Source of the DNA: Alistipes sp. CHKCI003
GTDB lineage: Bacteria; Bacteroidota; Bacteroidia; Bacteroidales; Rikenellaceae
Assembly (NCBI RefSeq): GCF_900021155.1
Contig: NZ_FCNT01000059.1
Location: 1 to 64,000, forward strand
Direction: 5' to 3'
DNA: 64,000 nt
The notes under the pieces are model-generated. The model searched no databases and had not been told where the DNA came from. It saw only the letters and a program-made list of their open reading frames with translations. Positions 50,501 through 59,658 of the stretch are shown here, one piece after another; the first letter of the stretch is position 1; each line of letters opens with the position of its first letter. Both the position numbers and the translations under genes were made by a program.

Positions 50501-51490
50501 ATGGTGATAAAAATATTGCTTATCGTAGCGATCGCAATCCAGACGGTTGCGACCGTCTATGCGCTCAAACTGGTGCGGACCACCAAATACAACTCGGTGT
50601 GGATCCTCTTCATCGCGGGTTTCTCGCTGCTCTCGGTCGAACGGGTGATTCAGTTCATGCTGGTCAGCGGACAGTCCGTGCCTCCTGCGACGTTCGCCTA
50701 TCTGGGCGTGGTGATCTCGGTCTGTCTTTCGATCGGCGTGATGTACGCTCACAAACTCTTCAAATACATCGGGCGGCTCAACCGGCAGCGTCAGCTGCTC
50801 AACAAGCGCATCCTGACGGCCGTGCTGCGGACCGAGGAGAAGTCGCGTTCGCGTTTCTCGAAGGAGCTGCACGACGGACTGGGGCCGTTGCTTTCGTCGG
50901 CCCGCATGTCGCTTTCGGCGCTGGCCCGCGACGGCCAGAACCCCGAACAACAGGAGATCATCGCCAATACGACCTATGTGATCGACGAGGCCATCCGGTC
51001 GCTCCGCGAGATTTCGAACAACCTTTCGCCCCATGTGCTGAGCGATTTCGGTCTGGCGCGCGGCGTGCAGAACTTCATTTCGAAGAGCGCGGCGATGCAC
51101 GACGTGAAGATACGCTTCACGACCAACCTGCGCGGTGAACGTTACGATCCGGACGTGGAGGTGATCGTCTACCGCGTGATCTGCGAGCTGATCAACAACT
51201 CGCTCAAACATGCGGCCTGCTCGGAGATCAACCTTTCGCTGTCGCTCAGCGGCGGGACGCTCGCGCTCGACTATTCGGACAACGGACGCGGGTTCAATCC
51301 GCAGGCTATGATGGACTGCGGCATGGGGCTCTCGAACATCGCTTCGCGCATCAATTCGCTGGGCGGGACGCTCGACATCACCAGCTCGAAAGGACGGGGC
51401 ATGCGTGCGGCGATCCGCGTGAATACGCGGCCCGAACCGGCGGCCAAGTCTTCGAACCGTAAAAACAGACATGCAGATGGAGGAGTGTAA
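50501..51490 (+). CDS. sensor histidine kinase (NarL/DesK-type)
   Basis: 329 aa. Three predicted membrane segments (about 3-25, 32-54, 63-84) with short loops and no sizeable periplasmic sensor domain. Then HisKA_3 with KELHDGLGPLL (H124 predicted phospho-site) and an HATPase domain with ELINNSLKHA, DNGRGF and GMGLSNIASRI. Pairs with the next gene, overlapping it by 20 nt. I chose ATG 50501; a TTG at 50492 lies three codons upstream. With no extracellular sensor it may read membrane state or a partner protein. Confidence 0.9.
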   Translation: MVIKILLIVAIAIQTVATVYALKLVRTTKYNSVWILFIAGFSLLSVERVIQFMLVSGQSVPPATFAYLGVVISVCLSIGVMYAHKLFKYIGRLNRQRQLLNKRILTAVLRTEEKSRSRFSKELHDGLGPLLSSARMSLSALARDGQNPEQQEIIANTTYVIDEAIRSLREISNNLSPHVLSDFGLARGVQNFISKSAAMHDVKIRFTTNLRGERYDPDVEVIVYRVICELINNSLKHAACSEINLSLSLSGGTLALDYSDNGRGFNPQAMMDCGMGLSNIASRINSLGGTLDITSSKGRGMRAAIRVNTRPEPAAKSSNRKNRHADGGV

Positions 51491-52115
51491 AATCGTGCTC
51501 GTGGACGACCATTCGCTGTTCCGCAACGGACTCAAAGGACTGCTCGACCGCTGCGAAGGGTATCGCGTGGTGGGCGAAGCGGCCAGCGGCGAGGAGTTTC
51601 TGGCGATGCTGCCCCGGACGGAGGCCGACGTGGTTTTCATGGACATCGCCATGCCGGGCATCAACGGCGACGAGACGACCGAACGGGCTTTGCAGTTGCG
51701 ACCGGACCTGCGGGTGATTACGCTCTCGATGTTCGGCGACGAGAACTATTATACGCGCATGGTGGAGGCGGGGGCCAAAGGCTTTCTGTTGAAAGATTCC
51801 GATATCGAGGACGTGATCCGTGCCATCGAAGCCGTGCGCGGCGGCGGCAGCTATTTCAGCGCTTCGCTGCTCGCCTCGCTGGCGAACCGGATGCGTACGC
51901 GCGAAAGTACGCCGATGGACCCGCTTTCGACCCGCGAGACGGAGATACTGGTCGCCGTATGCCGGGGGCTTTCGAATCAGGAGATCGCCGACGAACTCTT
52001 CATTTCGAAACGGACGGTGGACAAGCACCGTGCGAACATCCTCGAAAAGACGGGGTGCAAGAATACGGCCAGTCTGGTCGTGTATGCCATCCGCCACGGG
52101 ATCGTGGAGATCTGA
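51471..52115 (+). CDS. LuxR/NarL-family response regulator
   Basis: 214 aa. Receiver domain with VDDHSLFRNGL and phospho-acceptor Asp in VVFMDIAMPG (D58), then a C-terminal LuxR helix-turn-helix (LSTRETEILVAVCRGLSNQE, KRTVDKHRANILEKTG). Forms a two-component system with the preceding kinase, from which it is translated by overlap. Target genes are not evident. Confidence 0.94.
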   Translation: MQMEECKIVLVDDHSLFRNGLKGLLDRCEGYRVVGEAASGEEFLAMLPRTEADVVFMDIAMPGINGDETTERALQLRPDLRVITLSMFGDENYYTRMVEAGAKGFLLKDSDIEDVIRAIEAVRGGGSYFSASLLASLANRMRTRESTPMDPLSTRETEILVAVCRGLSNQEIADELFISKRTVDKHRANILEKTGCKNTASLVVYAIRHGIVEI

Positions 52116-52348
52116 CCGCCCGTATGCAGGCCCTCCGCGTACATGCTCTGCCGGGGACCTGCCGGGGCCCCGGGGCTGGGACGTATGCTTCCTCCTCTTG
52201 GGATCGGAGAGAGCGCCTGTCCGTATATGCTTCCGTATGCGGAGAGCGATTGAGAAAAAGATGCGAACCGTCAAGTCGTTCGTCGCCGGCAGCCTCGCGA
52301 CGGTCGTATCGCCGGCCGCAACGGCTGCATGTCGTCCGCTTCGATCCG
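52116..52348. other. spacer between convergent response regulator and cls
   Basis: 233 nt, no gene. No clear terminator hairpin with U-run was seen. Confidence 0.4.
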
Positions 52349-53761
52349 TTACAGCAGCGGTGCGAAAAGCCGCATGAGCGACTCGGCGAATCGCCGCGAA
52401 CGCGGGCGTCGGAACCAGCGGGCCGGCACGACATGACGGCAGCGGGCGTAGTCGTCGAGATAGACGGCCGACATGCGGGCGTTGAAGTCCGCGTCGTAGA
52501 CGAAAGCATTGATTTCGAAGTTGTGCTCGAAACTCCGGAAGTCCATGTTCGCCGAGCCTACGACCGTGAGGGTGTCGTCCACGATGAGCAGTTTCGAGTG
52601 GAGGAATCCCGGAGTATAGAAACTCACCTTGACGCCTGCGCGGATCACGGCGTCGAGGAACGAGTGGGAGGCCAGTCCCACGATCTTCGAATCGCTGCGG
52701 GCGGGCAGCATCAGCCGCACTTCCACACCGCCGAGCGCCGCCGTTTGGAGTGCTGTCTGGAGCCCTTCGGTGGGCAGAAAGTAGGGCGTCTCGATCCAGA
52801 TGCGCTGCTTGGCATTGGCGAAGACGTAGCTGATGCCCTGCAGCAGGACGCGCCACTGGCCGAACGGTCCGTTCGGGACCACCTGCATGATGTCGGCAGT
52901 GTAGGATTCGGCCCGCGGATAGTATTTTTCGGAGTTGACCTGCCGTTTCGTGGTGGCCGACCAGTCGCTCAGGAACGAGGCCTGCAACCCCTGCACGGCG
53001 CTGCCTTCGAGTTTGAAATGGGTGTCGCGCCAGCAGCCCCACGCGGTGCCCAGCACATAGCGGTCGGCGATGTTCATCCCGCCGAAAAATCCCACACGTC
53101 CGTCGATCACGACGATCTTGCGGTGGTTGCGGTAGTTGACCTTGCTCGTGAGCAGCGGGAAACGCACGTGCAGGAACGAGTAGACCTCGATGCCGGCGGC
53201 GCGCATCTCGTCGAAAAAGGCGCGTTTCACGCTGCTGCATCCCACGTCGTCGTAGAGAATGCGCACCTTGACCCCCTCGCGGGCCTTGGCGATGAGGGCC
53301 TGCCGGAGTCGGCGGCCCGTGGTATCGTCGCAGAAGATGTAGTATTGGAGGTGGATGTGGTGCCGTGCGCGGGCGATCTCCTCGTAGAGCGCCTGCATCT
53401 TGGAGGCGCCGTCCGTGTAGGGGGTGATGCGGCTGCCGTAGAAGGGAGCCGCATGGATCGTATGCTGCATCAGGCGCGAGAGAGGCAGAAAATTTTCCGG
53501 AATGCGCGGCGCGGCCGCCGGATCTTGGCCCGGGTAGGTCGTAACGCGGCGGCGCGTGCGGTGCGAAATGATCTTTTCCTTGCTGAGGTTCTGTCCGAAA
53601 AAGAAATAGAAGACGATACCTACCACCGGAGCGAAAAGCAGGATCAGAATCCACGGGGTCGTCTTCAGCGGGTTGCGGTTGTCGGTGATGACCACGAGGA
53701 TGATGCCGATCGTCGTGGCGGCGTAGAGACCGAACAGCAGGTATGTCAGAATCTGAGGCAT
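52349..53761 (-). CDS. cls: cardiolipin synthase (PLD-type)
   Basis: 470 aa. Two N-terminal membrane segments (about 2-27 and 35-56), then two phospholipase-D HKD motifs: NHRKIVVIDGRVGFFGG and LHSKLLIVDDTLTVVGSANM. Both are complete, which fits condensation of phosphatidylglycerol to cardiolipin at the inner membrane. It begins 21 nt after the DUF4837 gene and is probably cotranscribed with it. Confidence 0.93.
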   Translation of the reverse strand: MPQILTYLLFGLYAATTIGIILVVITDNRNPLKTTPWILILLFAPVVGIVFYFFFGQNLSKEKIISHRTRRRVTTYPGQDPAAAPRIPENFLPLSRLMQHTIHAAPFYGSRITPYTDGASKMQALYEEIARARHHIHLQYYIFCDDTTGRRLRQALIAKAREGVKVRILYDDVGCSSVKRAFFDEMRAAGIEVYSFLHVRFPLLTSKVNYRNHRKIVVIDGRVGFFGGMNIADRYVLGTAWGCWRDTHFKLEGSAVQGLQASFLSDWSATTKRQVNSEKYYPRAESYTADIMQVVPNGPFGQWRVLLQGISYVFANAKQRIWIETPYFLPTEGLQTALQTAALGGVEVRLMLPARSDSKIVGLASHSFLDAVIRAGVKVSFYTPGFLHSKLLIVDDTLTVVGSANMDFRSFEHNFEINAFVYDADFNARMSAVYLDDYARCRHVVPARWFRRPRSRRFAESLMRLFAPLL

Positions 53762-53782
53762 GCGCGCGCTCCGGCGGGGCTT

Positions 53783-54808
53783 CTATTCGGCGGTTGCGGG
53801 ACGCTCCGCGTCGGGGAAACGCACCATGTAGAGCAGGTGCTCCACGCCGCGCAGGAAGTTCCGTTTGTTGAGCTTGGGCGAGTAGACGTAGCAGTCGAGC
53901 GTGAAGACGCGGTTTGAGGCTTCGTCCACGGTGGTGAAGCTCACGAACGGACCGCCCATGAAGTCGCCCGCGACATCCCAGAAACCGCGCATCTCGGTCC
54001 ACGTGCGTCCTTCGAGGCTGAACATTCTCAGATCGGGCATGAAAGCTTCGGAGGTGGTCATGTACGAACCGTCGGAGGGACCCGGAATGCGGCCGACGAA
54101 CTTGTTGCGCGCGGCGAGCAGCGCACCGCGCGAGAGCGATTCGGGGCCGGTGTAGGGATAAGTGTAGATGCAGAAGCCTTGGCTGGCGGTGGGATATTCG
54201 TACCGGGCCCAGAGGAAATCGTTCTCGGACTTGGCCAGCACGTAGCCTTTCGGCACGTTCATCCGTACGCCGAAAGTCTCTTCGATCGCCTGCGCGACGT
54301 GTTTTTCGCTGTATCGGGCGGCGTAGTCGACGGCGCGGTCGCGCTCGGTCTTTTCGAGCACGTAGACGAGTTCCCGGCCGTGAGCGGCGAGGTATTGCAG
54401 CAGCGCGGCGTCCGAGGGGCCTTTGAGCGTGAGTACGATCTGGGGTGCGGCGCGCCAGTCGTATTCGGCCGTGATGCTCGTCCGCTCCTCCGGAACCGAG
54501 GGGTCGATCTCGACTTTGAGGATGTTGCGGTGGCGGGTGGCCATGTTCGTGAAGCCGCGCGGCAGGATGCGCAGCAGATCGAACGAAGGTTCGATCTGGT
54601 TGACGTATTCCACCGGTGCGCCGAGCAGGCCCCGCAGCGTCTCGCCTACCGGACCGTCCCACTGCTGCGGCGCGCAGACTACGATGAGTTCGTAGGGTTT
54701 GCCCAGCGAAGTGTTGGCATTCCGGTCGGAGAGGGTGCGGAATGCGTCGCAGGCCGCCAGACTGACGAGCACGGCGGCGGCGAGGATCAGACGGAAGGAG
54801 CGTTTCAT
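53783..54808 (-). CDS. DUF4837 lipoprotein
   Basis: 341 aa. Lipoprotein signal (VLVSLAACDAF, C21). The mature region matches the DUF4837 pattern common in Bacteroidetes: GKPYELIVVCAPQQWDGPVG, a central YPYTGPESLSRGALLAARN, then FTLDCYVYSPKLNKRNFLR near the end. Function unknown; periplasmic or outer-membrane leaflet. ATG 54808 opens the signal peptide; a longer in-frame start exists at 54853. Its -7 element is 26 nt upstream. Confidence 0.88.
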   Translation of the reverse strand: MKRSFRLILAAAVLVSLAACDAFRTLSDRNANTSLGKPYELIVVCAPQQWDGPVGETLRGLLGAPVEYVNQIEPSFDLLRILPRGFTNMATRHRNILKVEIDPSVPEERTSITAEYDWRAAPQIVLTLKGPSDAALLQYLAAHGRELVYVLEKTERDRAVDYAARYSEKHVAQAIEETFGVRMNVPKGYVLAKSENDFLWARYEYPTASQGFCIYTYPYTGPESLSRGALLAARNKFVGRIPGPSDGSYMTTSEAFMPDLRMFSLEGRTWTEMRGFWDVAGDFMGGPFVSFTTVDEASNRVFTLDCYVYSPKLNKRNFLRGVEHLLYMVRFPDAERPATAE

Positions 54809-54833
54809 AACGGACGGAAGTTGATTATCTATG

Positions 54834-54841
54834 CAAATATA
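54834..54841 (-). promoter_or_regulatory. -7 promoter element for the DUF4837-cls operon
   Basis: Minus-strand TATATTTG, 26 nt before ATG 54808. Confidence 0.6.
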
Positions 54842-54904
54842 ATTAAAATCCACTGCATGAGGTGGCCGGAGGCGGATTTTTTTCGCCGCGTTGCGAAAAA
54901 TCGT

Positions 54905-54912
54905 TACTTTTG
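54905..54912 (+). promoter_or_regulatory. -7 promoter element for the polysaccharide deacetylase gene
   Basis: TACTTTTG, 19 nt before ATG 54931. Confidence 0.65.
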
Positions 54913-54930
54913 TCTCCGGAAAGTACGACC

Positions 54931-55539
54931 ATGAGACTCAAACCGCCGAAAATCATACGCCGCCTAATGCCCGATCTGATCTGGGAAATCGACGACCGGG
55001 AAGGAGTTTTTCTCACCTTCGACGACGGACCGACGCCCGGCATCACGGAGTGGATTCTCTCGACGCTCGACAAGTACGGTGCCAAAGCCACCTTCTTCGT
55101 GTTGGGCAAGAATGTCGAGATGTATCCCGACCTCTATCGCCGGATCGTGGATGCGGGGCACAAGGTGGGCAACCACACCTATTCGCACCAGAAGGGGTGG
55201 GGCATGAGTCTCGAACGCTACACGGAGGATGTGGATTTTGCGAACGACCTGATCCGCAGCGATCTGTTCCGTCCGCCCTATGCGCGTATCACGCCTGCGC
55301 AGGCGCGTTTTCTGGGGCAGCGCTACAAACTGGTGATGTGGGACATCATCTCGCGCGACTACAACCGCAACCTCTCGCCGCGCACCTGTCTGCGGAACGT
55401 TACGAAGTATCTCGGCCCGGGCAGCATCGTGGTTTTCCACGACAGCGAAAAATCGTTCCGCAACATGCGGTACGCCCTGCCGCGGACGCTCGAAAAGATC
55501 CGGTCGATGGGGCTCAGGTGCAAGGCTATCGAACTGTGA
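54931..55539 (+). CDS. polysaccharide deacetylase (NodB homology, CE4)
   Basis: 202 aa. NodB motifs: [15 protein letters not shown] (motif 1, catalytic Asp), [10 protein letters not shown] (motif 2, metal His-x3-His), [12 protein letters not shown] (motif 3), MWDIISRDY (motif 4) and VVFHDSEKS (motif 5). No signal peptide, so it is probably cytosolic or uses another route. The substrate may be peptidoglycan or chitooligosaccharide-like. ATG 54931 was chosen because it follows the -7 box; the frame is open upstream to 54862. Single gene. Confidence 0.92.
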   Translation: MRLKPPKIIRRLMPDLIWEIDDREGVFLTFDDGPTPGITEWILSTLDKYGAKATFFVLGKNVEMYPDLYRRIVDAGHKVGNHTYSHQKGWGMSLERYTEDVDFANDLIRSDLFRPPYARITPAQARFLGQRYKLVMWDIISRDYNRNLSPRTCLRNVTKYLGPGSIVVFHDSEKSFRNMRYALPRTLEKIRSMGLRCKAIEL

Positions 55540-55638
55540 GCGGCGGTCGTGCCGTGCGGCGTCCGCGCCCTTCGGGCCGTGCGGAATGTGCGGCGGACGA
55601 AATTGTGTACGGGAAATTGCGCTTTGTGATTTTTTTTC

Positions 55639-55646
55639 TAACTTTG
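55639..55646 (+). promoter_or_regulatory. -7 promoter element for efp
   Basis: TAACTTTG after a T8 run, 36 nt before ATG 55682. Confidence 0.7.
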
Positions 55647-55681
55647 CGTCTTCGGAACGAAACGATAATAACCTACCAAAT

Positions 55682-56248
55682 ATGGCAACGACAGCAGACA
55701 TCAAGATCGGCATGTGCATCGAACTGGACGGCAAAACCTTCCAGATCATAGATTTCCAGCATGTGAAGCCGGGCAAAGGCCCCGCTTTCGTGCGTACCAA
55801 ACTCAAGAATCTCGAAAACGGCCGCGTGCTCGACAATACCTTCTCGGCAGGCGCCAAGATCGAACCCGTGCGTGTGGAGCGCCGTCCCTACCAGTTCACC
55901 TACGAGGACGATCTGGGCATGCACTTCATGCACACCGAAACCTTCGAGGAGATCAACATCGACAAGAATCTCATCAACAACTACGATCTGATGGCCGACG
56001 GTCAGGTGGTCGAGGTGATGTTCCACACCGAGAAAGAGACGGTCCTCTCGGCCGAGCTGCCCCCGATCGTGGACATGGAGGTTACCTATACCGAACCGGG
56101 CATCAAGGGCGACACGGCTTCGACCAACTCGCTCAAACCCGCGACGGTCAACACGGGTGCGACGGTGCGCGTGCCCCTGTTCATCAACACGGGCGACAAG
56201 ATCCGTGTCGATACCCGTACGCGCGAGTATTACGAGCGCATCAAGTAG
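55682..56248 (+). CDS. efp: elongation factor P
   Basis: 188 aa, three-domain EF-P that relieves ribosome stalling at polyproline. The domain I tip loop [11 protein letters not shown] carries Lys32, the residue modified in some lineages. No EpmA/EpmB or EarP is in view. Domain II/III motifs include [14 protein letters not shown] and [18 protein letters not shown] 55682 follows the promoter; the frame is open upstream. Confidence 0.96.
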   Translation: MATTADIKIGMCIELDGKTFQIIDFQHVKPGKGPAFVRTKLKNLENGRVLDNTFSAGAKIEPVRVERRPYQFTYEDDLGMHFMHTETFEEINIDKNLINNYDLMADGQVVEVMFHTEKETVLSAELPPIVDMEVTYTEPGIKGDTASTNSLKPATVNTGATVRVPLFINTGDKIRVDTRTREYYERIK

Positions 56249-56289
56249 TCGTTCCGGCGGATGCCGGAGGAGAGAGGCTGCCTGACAAG

Positions 56290-56307
56290 CCCCCCCCCAA
56301 AAAAAAA
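56290..56307. repeat. C9-A9 homopolymer pair
   Basis: Nine C (56290-56298) followed directly by nine A (56299-56307). On the minus strand the A run supplies the U-tract of the adjacent terminator. Confidence 0.75.
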
Positions 56308-56349
56308 TCGGGAATCGCCCCTGCCGGATCGAACTCCGGCAGGGGCGAT
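56299..56349 (-). terminator. rho-independent terminator for the gpsA-pgi operon
   Basis: A 15-bp stem (56314-56328 paired with 56335-56349, loop 6 nt) followed on the minus strand by a short spacer and U9. It lies 69 nt after the rubrerythrin-like gene and can also end efp transcripts from the other side, though the U-run is only on the minus strand. Confidence 0.85.
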
Positions 56350-56417
56350 CGCGTTAAACGGCGACACGGCGTCGGACGGTTTGGACGGCGTCTCGTACTT
56401 TGCGCATCCGGAGCGCA

Positions 56418-57053
56418 CTACTCGAAGCGGATGAAGTCGTTTTCGGGCGTGAGGCAGAAGGGGCAGTAGTAGTCGCAGTAGCTCGCGGGGAAAAGATTGC
56501 CGCACAACGGGCAGACGGCGTATCCGGCGTGATCGGGGTGCAGGATGAAACATTCGAGCAGTTCGATCTGCCGCATTTCGCCGCCGGCGATGCGGATCAG
56601 CACCCGTGCGGCATAGCGGTTGCCCGATTCCAGCGCTTCGCCGATCGCACGGCGGTAGAAGGGGTAGTGATGCCGTTCGTCGCCGAGCGCTTGGGAGAGG
56701 TTCGCGCCGGTTTTGCTGCGGAAGACGATGACATGCTGCGGCGCGCGATAGTGCGCGCCCAGCCGGCGCACGGCATCGGCGCAGTTCATTTCGTGTATCT
56801 GCTCCGAGCGGGCGAGCGCGCGGAAGAGACGTTCGGCGTCGTGTTTGTGTTCTGCCGCGGCGGCATCGGCGAAACGCATGTAGCGGGCTGCCATCGCATG
56901 TTTGTATCCGCCCAGTTCGTCGAGGTCCGCCGTTTGGTCCGCCCAGCGTTCGGCGGTTTGGGGTGCATGTTTGCGGTCCAGCGAGTTGGTGAACCAGATC
57001 AGCAACCCGCCGGAGAGCAGCAACACGAAAATAACCGGCACACGCATTTTCAT
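56418..57053 (-). CDS. membrane-anchored rubrerythrin-like protein with C-terminal rubredoxin-type zinc ribbon
   Basis: 211 aa. N-terminal hydrophobic anchor (VPVIFVLLLSGGLLIWF). A ferritin-like helix pair has ARYMRFADAA and one ExxH motif (SEQIHEMN). The expected second ExxH is replaced by EMRQ. The C-terminus carries two CxxC pairs (CPLCG, CPFC) with a third cysteine pattern CDYYC, as in rubredoxin-type domains. Rubrerythrins reduce peroxide in anaerobes, but the degenerate motif and the anchor make this one unusual. ATG 57053 is chosen; a second ATG lies two codons on. It follows pgi by 35 nt. Confidence 0.65.
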   Translation of the reverse strand: MKMRVPVIFVLLLSGGLLIWFTNSLDRKHAPQTAERWADQTADLDELGGYKHAMAARYMRFADAAAAEHKHDAERLFRALARSEQIHEMNCADAVRRLGAHYRAPQHVIVFRSKTGANLSQALGDERHHYPFYRRAIGEALESGNRYAARVLIRIAGGEMRQIELLECFILHPDHAGYAVCPLCGNLFPASYCDYYCPFCLTPENDFIRFE

Positions 57054-57088
57054 ACATGTGCCGGTCCGTGCATAATCGGTGCCGAAAA

Positions 57089-58423
57089 TTACAGGCGGGC
57101 TTTGATCGCTTTCGATGCCTCTTCGTATCCGGGCTTGTCGAGCAGGGCGAACATATTTTTTTTGTAGGCTTCCACGCCGGGCTGGTCGAAGGGGTTGACC
57201 CCCAGCAGATAACCGCTGATGCCGCAAGCCTTCTCGAAGAAGTAGACGAGCGCTCCGAGGGCATAAGCGTCGATTCGCGGAATTTCGATGCGGATGTTCG
57301 GCACGCCGCCGTCCACGTGGGCCAGCTGCACGCCCAGTTCGGCCATGCGGTTGACTTCCGAGATGCGTTTGCCCGCGAGGAAGTTGAGCCCGTCGAGATT
57401 CTCCGCGTCCTTCTCGATCACGAGCCTGTGCCGGGGCTCGGCTACCGACAGGATCGTTTCGAACAGGGTGCGTTCGCCCTCCTGAATGTACTGTCCCATC
57501 GAGTGCAGGTCGGCCGTGTAGGTTACGCTCGCGGGGAAGATGCCCCGGCCCTGCTTGCCTTCGCTTTCGCCGTAGAGCTGTTTCCACCACTCGTTGAGGT
57601 ATTGCAGTTTCGGCTCGTAGGAGCCGAGGATTTCGATTTTCCGCCCTTCGGCGTAGAGCCGGTTGCGCACGGCGGCGTAGACGGCGGAGGGGTTCTCGGC
57701 GAAGGGGACGCCGGGTGCCGTGGCGCGCTCCATGGCCTGTGCGCCGCGGACCAGCTCCGCGATGTCGATGCCTGCCGCCGCGAGCGGCAGCAGCCCCACG
57801 GGGGTCAGCACCGAGTAGCGTCCGCCGACGTCGTCGGGGATGACGAACGTGGGGTAGCCTTCGTTCGTTGCGAGGGTTTTCAGTGCACCGCGCGCCTTGT
57901 CCGTGATGGCTACGATCCGCTCGGCGGCCTCCTGCTTGCCGTAGCGTCGTTCGATCTCGGCTTTCAGCAGCCGGAAGGCGATGGCCGGTTCGGTCGTGGT
58001 GCCCGATTTGGAGATCACGATCGCTGCGATCGAATACTCGGCGAGGGCATCGAGCAGTTCGCAGGTGTAATCTTCCGAAATGTTCTGTCCGGCGAAGAGG
58101 AGGATCGGCCCGCTCTGTTTGCGGCGGAGCAGCCTGAACGGGTCGCTCAGGGCTTCGAGCAGCGCTTTCGCGCCGAGGTAGGAGCCGCCGATGCCGATGC
58201 AGACGATCGCCTCGGCCTTCGCGCGGAGTTTCGCCGCCGCGGCTTCGAGGGCCGCGAGCTCCTCCGCCGCGATCGACGACGGCAGACCGACCCAGCCCAG
58301 AAAATCGCTTCCCGCCCCCTGCTTCGTGTGGAGCAGTTCGTTGGCTTTCGATGCCTTCTCCTGCATGTCGGGCGTGAGTTCTGCGCCCGATTTCGAAATG
58401 TCCAGTTTGATGGTCTCTTGCAT
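57089..58423 (-). CDS. pgi: glucose-6-phosphate isomerase
   Basis: 444 aa, the shorter Gram-positive/Bacteroidetes type. Visible: [13 protein letters not shown] (sugar-phosphate loop), [38 protein letters not shown] (phosphate and sugar contacts) and the [10 protein letters not shown] segment. Interconverts glucose-6-phosphate and fructose-6-phosphate. Cytosolic. It lies 31 nt after gpsA and is followed by the rubrerythrin-like gene, probably in one operon. Confidence 0.96.
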   Translation of the reverse strand: MQETIKLDISKSGAELTPDMQEKASKANELLHTKQGAGSDFLGWVGLPSSIAAEELAALEAAAAKLRAKAEAIVCIGIGGSYLGAKALLEALSDPFRLLRRKQSGPILLFAGQNISEDYTCELLDALAEYSIAAIVISKSGTTTEPAIAFRLLKAEIERRYGKQEAAERIVAITDKARGALKTLATNEGYPTFVIPDDVGGRYSVLTPVGLLPLAAAGIDIAELVRGAQAMERATAPGVPFAENPSAVYAAVRNRLYAEGRKIEILGSYEPKLQYLNEWWKQLYGESEGKQGRGIFPASVTYTADLHSMGQYIQEGERTLFETILSVAEPRHRLVIEKDAENLDGLNFLAGKRISEVNRMAELGVQLAHVDGGVPNIRIEIPRIDAYALGALVYFFEKACGISGYLLGVNPFDQPGVEAYKKNMFALLDKPGYEEASKAIKARL

Positions 58424-58454
58424 AACTTAACTAACTTTAACCTTGTGTTTTTTC

Positions 58455-59465
58455 TTATATCAGTTTCGATGTGAGTTCTTTCATGGATTTGCGGGCCGAT
58501 GCCCCTCGGTAGAGCACGTCGTAGACCATCTCGGCGATGGGCATCGGGACGTTGTGGCGCATGTTGATGTGGCGGACGGTGTCGGCGGCGAAGTAGCCTT
58601 CGGCCACCTGCGTCATCTCGTTGAGGGCCGAGCGGACCGATACCCCGTGTCCGATGAGAAGTCCGAGGCGCCGGTTGCGGCTGTACACCGAGTAGCAGGT
58701 TACGAGCAGGTCGCCCAGATAGGCCGAAGCCTGCGTGTCGCGCTCGGCCGGATAGCTCTCCCGGAGGAACCGCGAAAGCTCCATCGCGCTGTTCGAGATC
58801 AGCACGGCGAGGAAGTTGTCGCCGTAGCCCAATCCCACGGCGATGCCCACCGCGAGCGCATAGATGTTTTTCAGAATGGAGGCGTATTCGATCCCGTAGA
58901 GGTCGGTCGAGTAGCTCAGGGCGATGTATTTCGTCGAGAGCTTGGCGCCCAGCAGCCGGGCGTTCTCCATGTCGCAGCATCCCACCGTGAGGTACGAGAG
59001 GCGTTCGAGCGAGACCTCCTCGGCGTGCGAGGGCCCCGAGACGATGCCGAACTGTTTGTAGGTGAGCCCGTAGCGTTCGCAGACATACTCCGCGACGGTC
59101 TGGTATTCGCCCGGGACGATGCCTTTGATCGCCGAGACGACGAACTTGTCGGACAGCGGGGTCGTGAGCGGTGCGAGAAACTCCTTGAGATAGGCCGACG
59201 GAGTGGCCAGAATCACGATGTCGGCAGCGGAGACCACGGCGTCGAGATCGTCGGAGGGGGCGATGCATGCGGGGTCGAACTCCACGTCGGCGAGGTAGCG
59301 GGGGTTGCGCCCTTCGGTGCGCAGCGATTCGAGCACCTCGGGGTTGCGGACATACCAGCCCACGCGGGCTTCGTTCTCGGCGAGCACTTTCACGAGCGCC
59401 GTGGCCCAGCTCCCGTAGCCGATGACCGCGCAGCGGGCGTCTTTCCCGATTTTGTATTCCGTCAT
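58455..59465 (-). CDS. gpsA: NAD(P)H-dependent glycerol-3-phosphate dehydrogenase
   Basis: 336 aa. NAD motif VIGYGSWATALVKVLAENEA, VSAIKGIVPGEYQTVAEY and the SGPSHAEEV signature with KNIYALAVGIAVGLGYGDN identify GpsA. Makes glycerol-3-phosphate for phospholipids. ATG 59465 gives MTEYKIGK; a longer in-frame start is at 59489. First gene of the gpsA-pgi-rubrerythrin-like operon, with a -7 element 22 nt upstream. Confidence 0.95.
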   Translation of the reverse strand: MTEYKIGKDARCAVIGYGSWATALVKVLAENEARVGWYVRNPEVLESLRTEGRNPRYLADVEFDPACIAPSDDLDAVVSAADIVILATPSAYLKEFLAPLTTPLSDKFVVSAIKGIVPGEYQTVAEYVCERYGLTYKQFGIVSGPSHAEEVSLERLSYLTVGCCDMENARLLGAKLSTKYIALSYSTDLYGIEYASILKNIYALAVGIAVGLGYGDNFLAVLISNSAMELSRFLRESYPAERDTQASAYLGDLLVTCYSVYSRNRRLGLLIGHGVSVRSALNEMTQVAEGYFAADTVRHINMRHNVPMPIAEMVYDVLYRGASARKSMKELTSKLI

Positions 59466-59486
59466 AGGATGTATGGATTTGAAATA

Positions 59487-59494
59487 CAAATGTA
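59487..59494 (-). promoter_or_regulatory. -7 promoter element for gpsA-pgi operon
   Basis: Minus-strand TACATTTG, 22 nt before ATG 59465. Confidence 0.6.
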
Positions 59495-59540
59495 GCCAAA
59501 AAAATTAAAACGAATGATAAAAATATCCCTATCTTTTTGT

Positions 59541-59548
59541 TACCTTTG
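59541..59548 (+). promoter_or_regulatory. -7 promoter element for mreB
   Basis: TACCTTTG, 111 nt before ATG 59659. It implies a leader of about 100 nt, longer than most in this window. Confidence 0.65.
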
Positions 59549-59658
59549 TCCGAATCTTACTCCCTTCGGCGGAGCGGGGACGCGCCACGGAGACGGGCGG
59601 ATGCCTATCGTGCTCGCAATGTGGAAGATCAGTTGGAATAAAGAGACGATAATTCGGT

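Noticed and set aside
51378..54662. 1094-codon open frame on the minus strand over the response regulator, cls and DUF4837
   Set aside because: It crosses three genes in another frame and has R/P/H-rich composition. The real cls and DUF4837 genes share the strand but use other frames with proper motifs.
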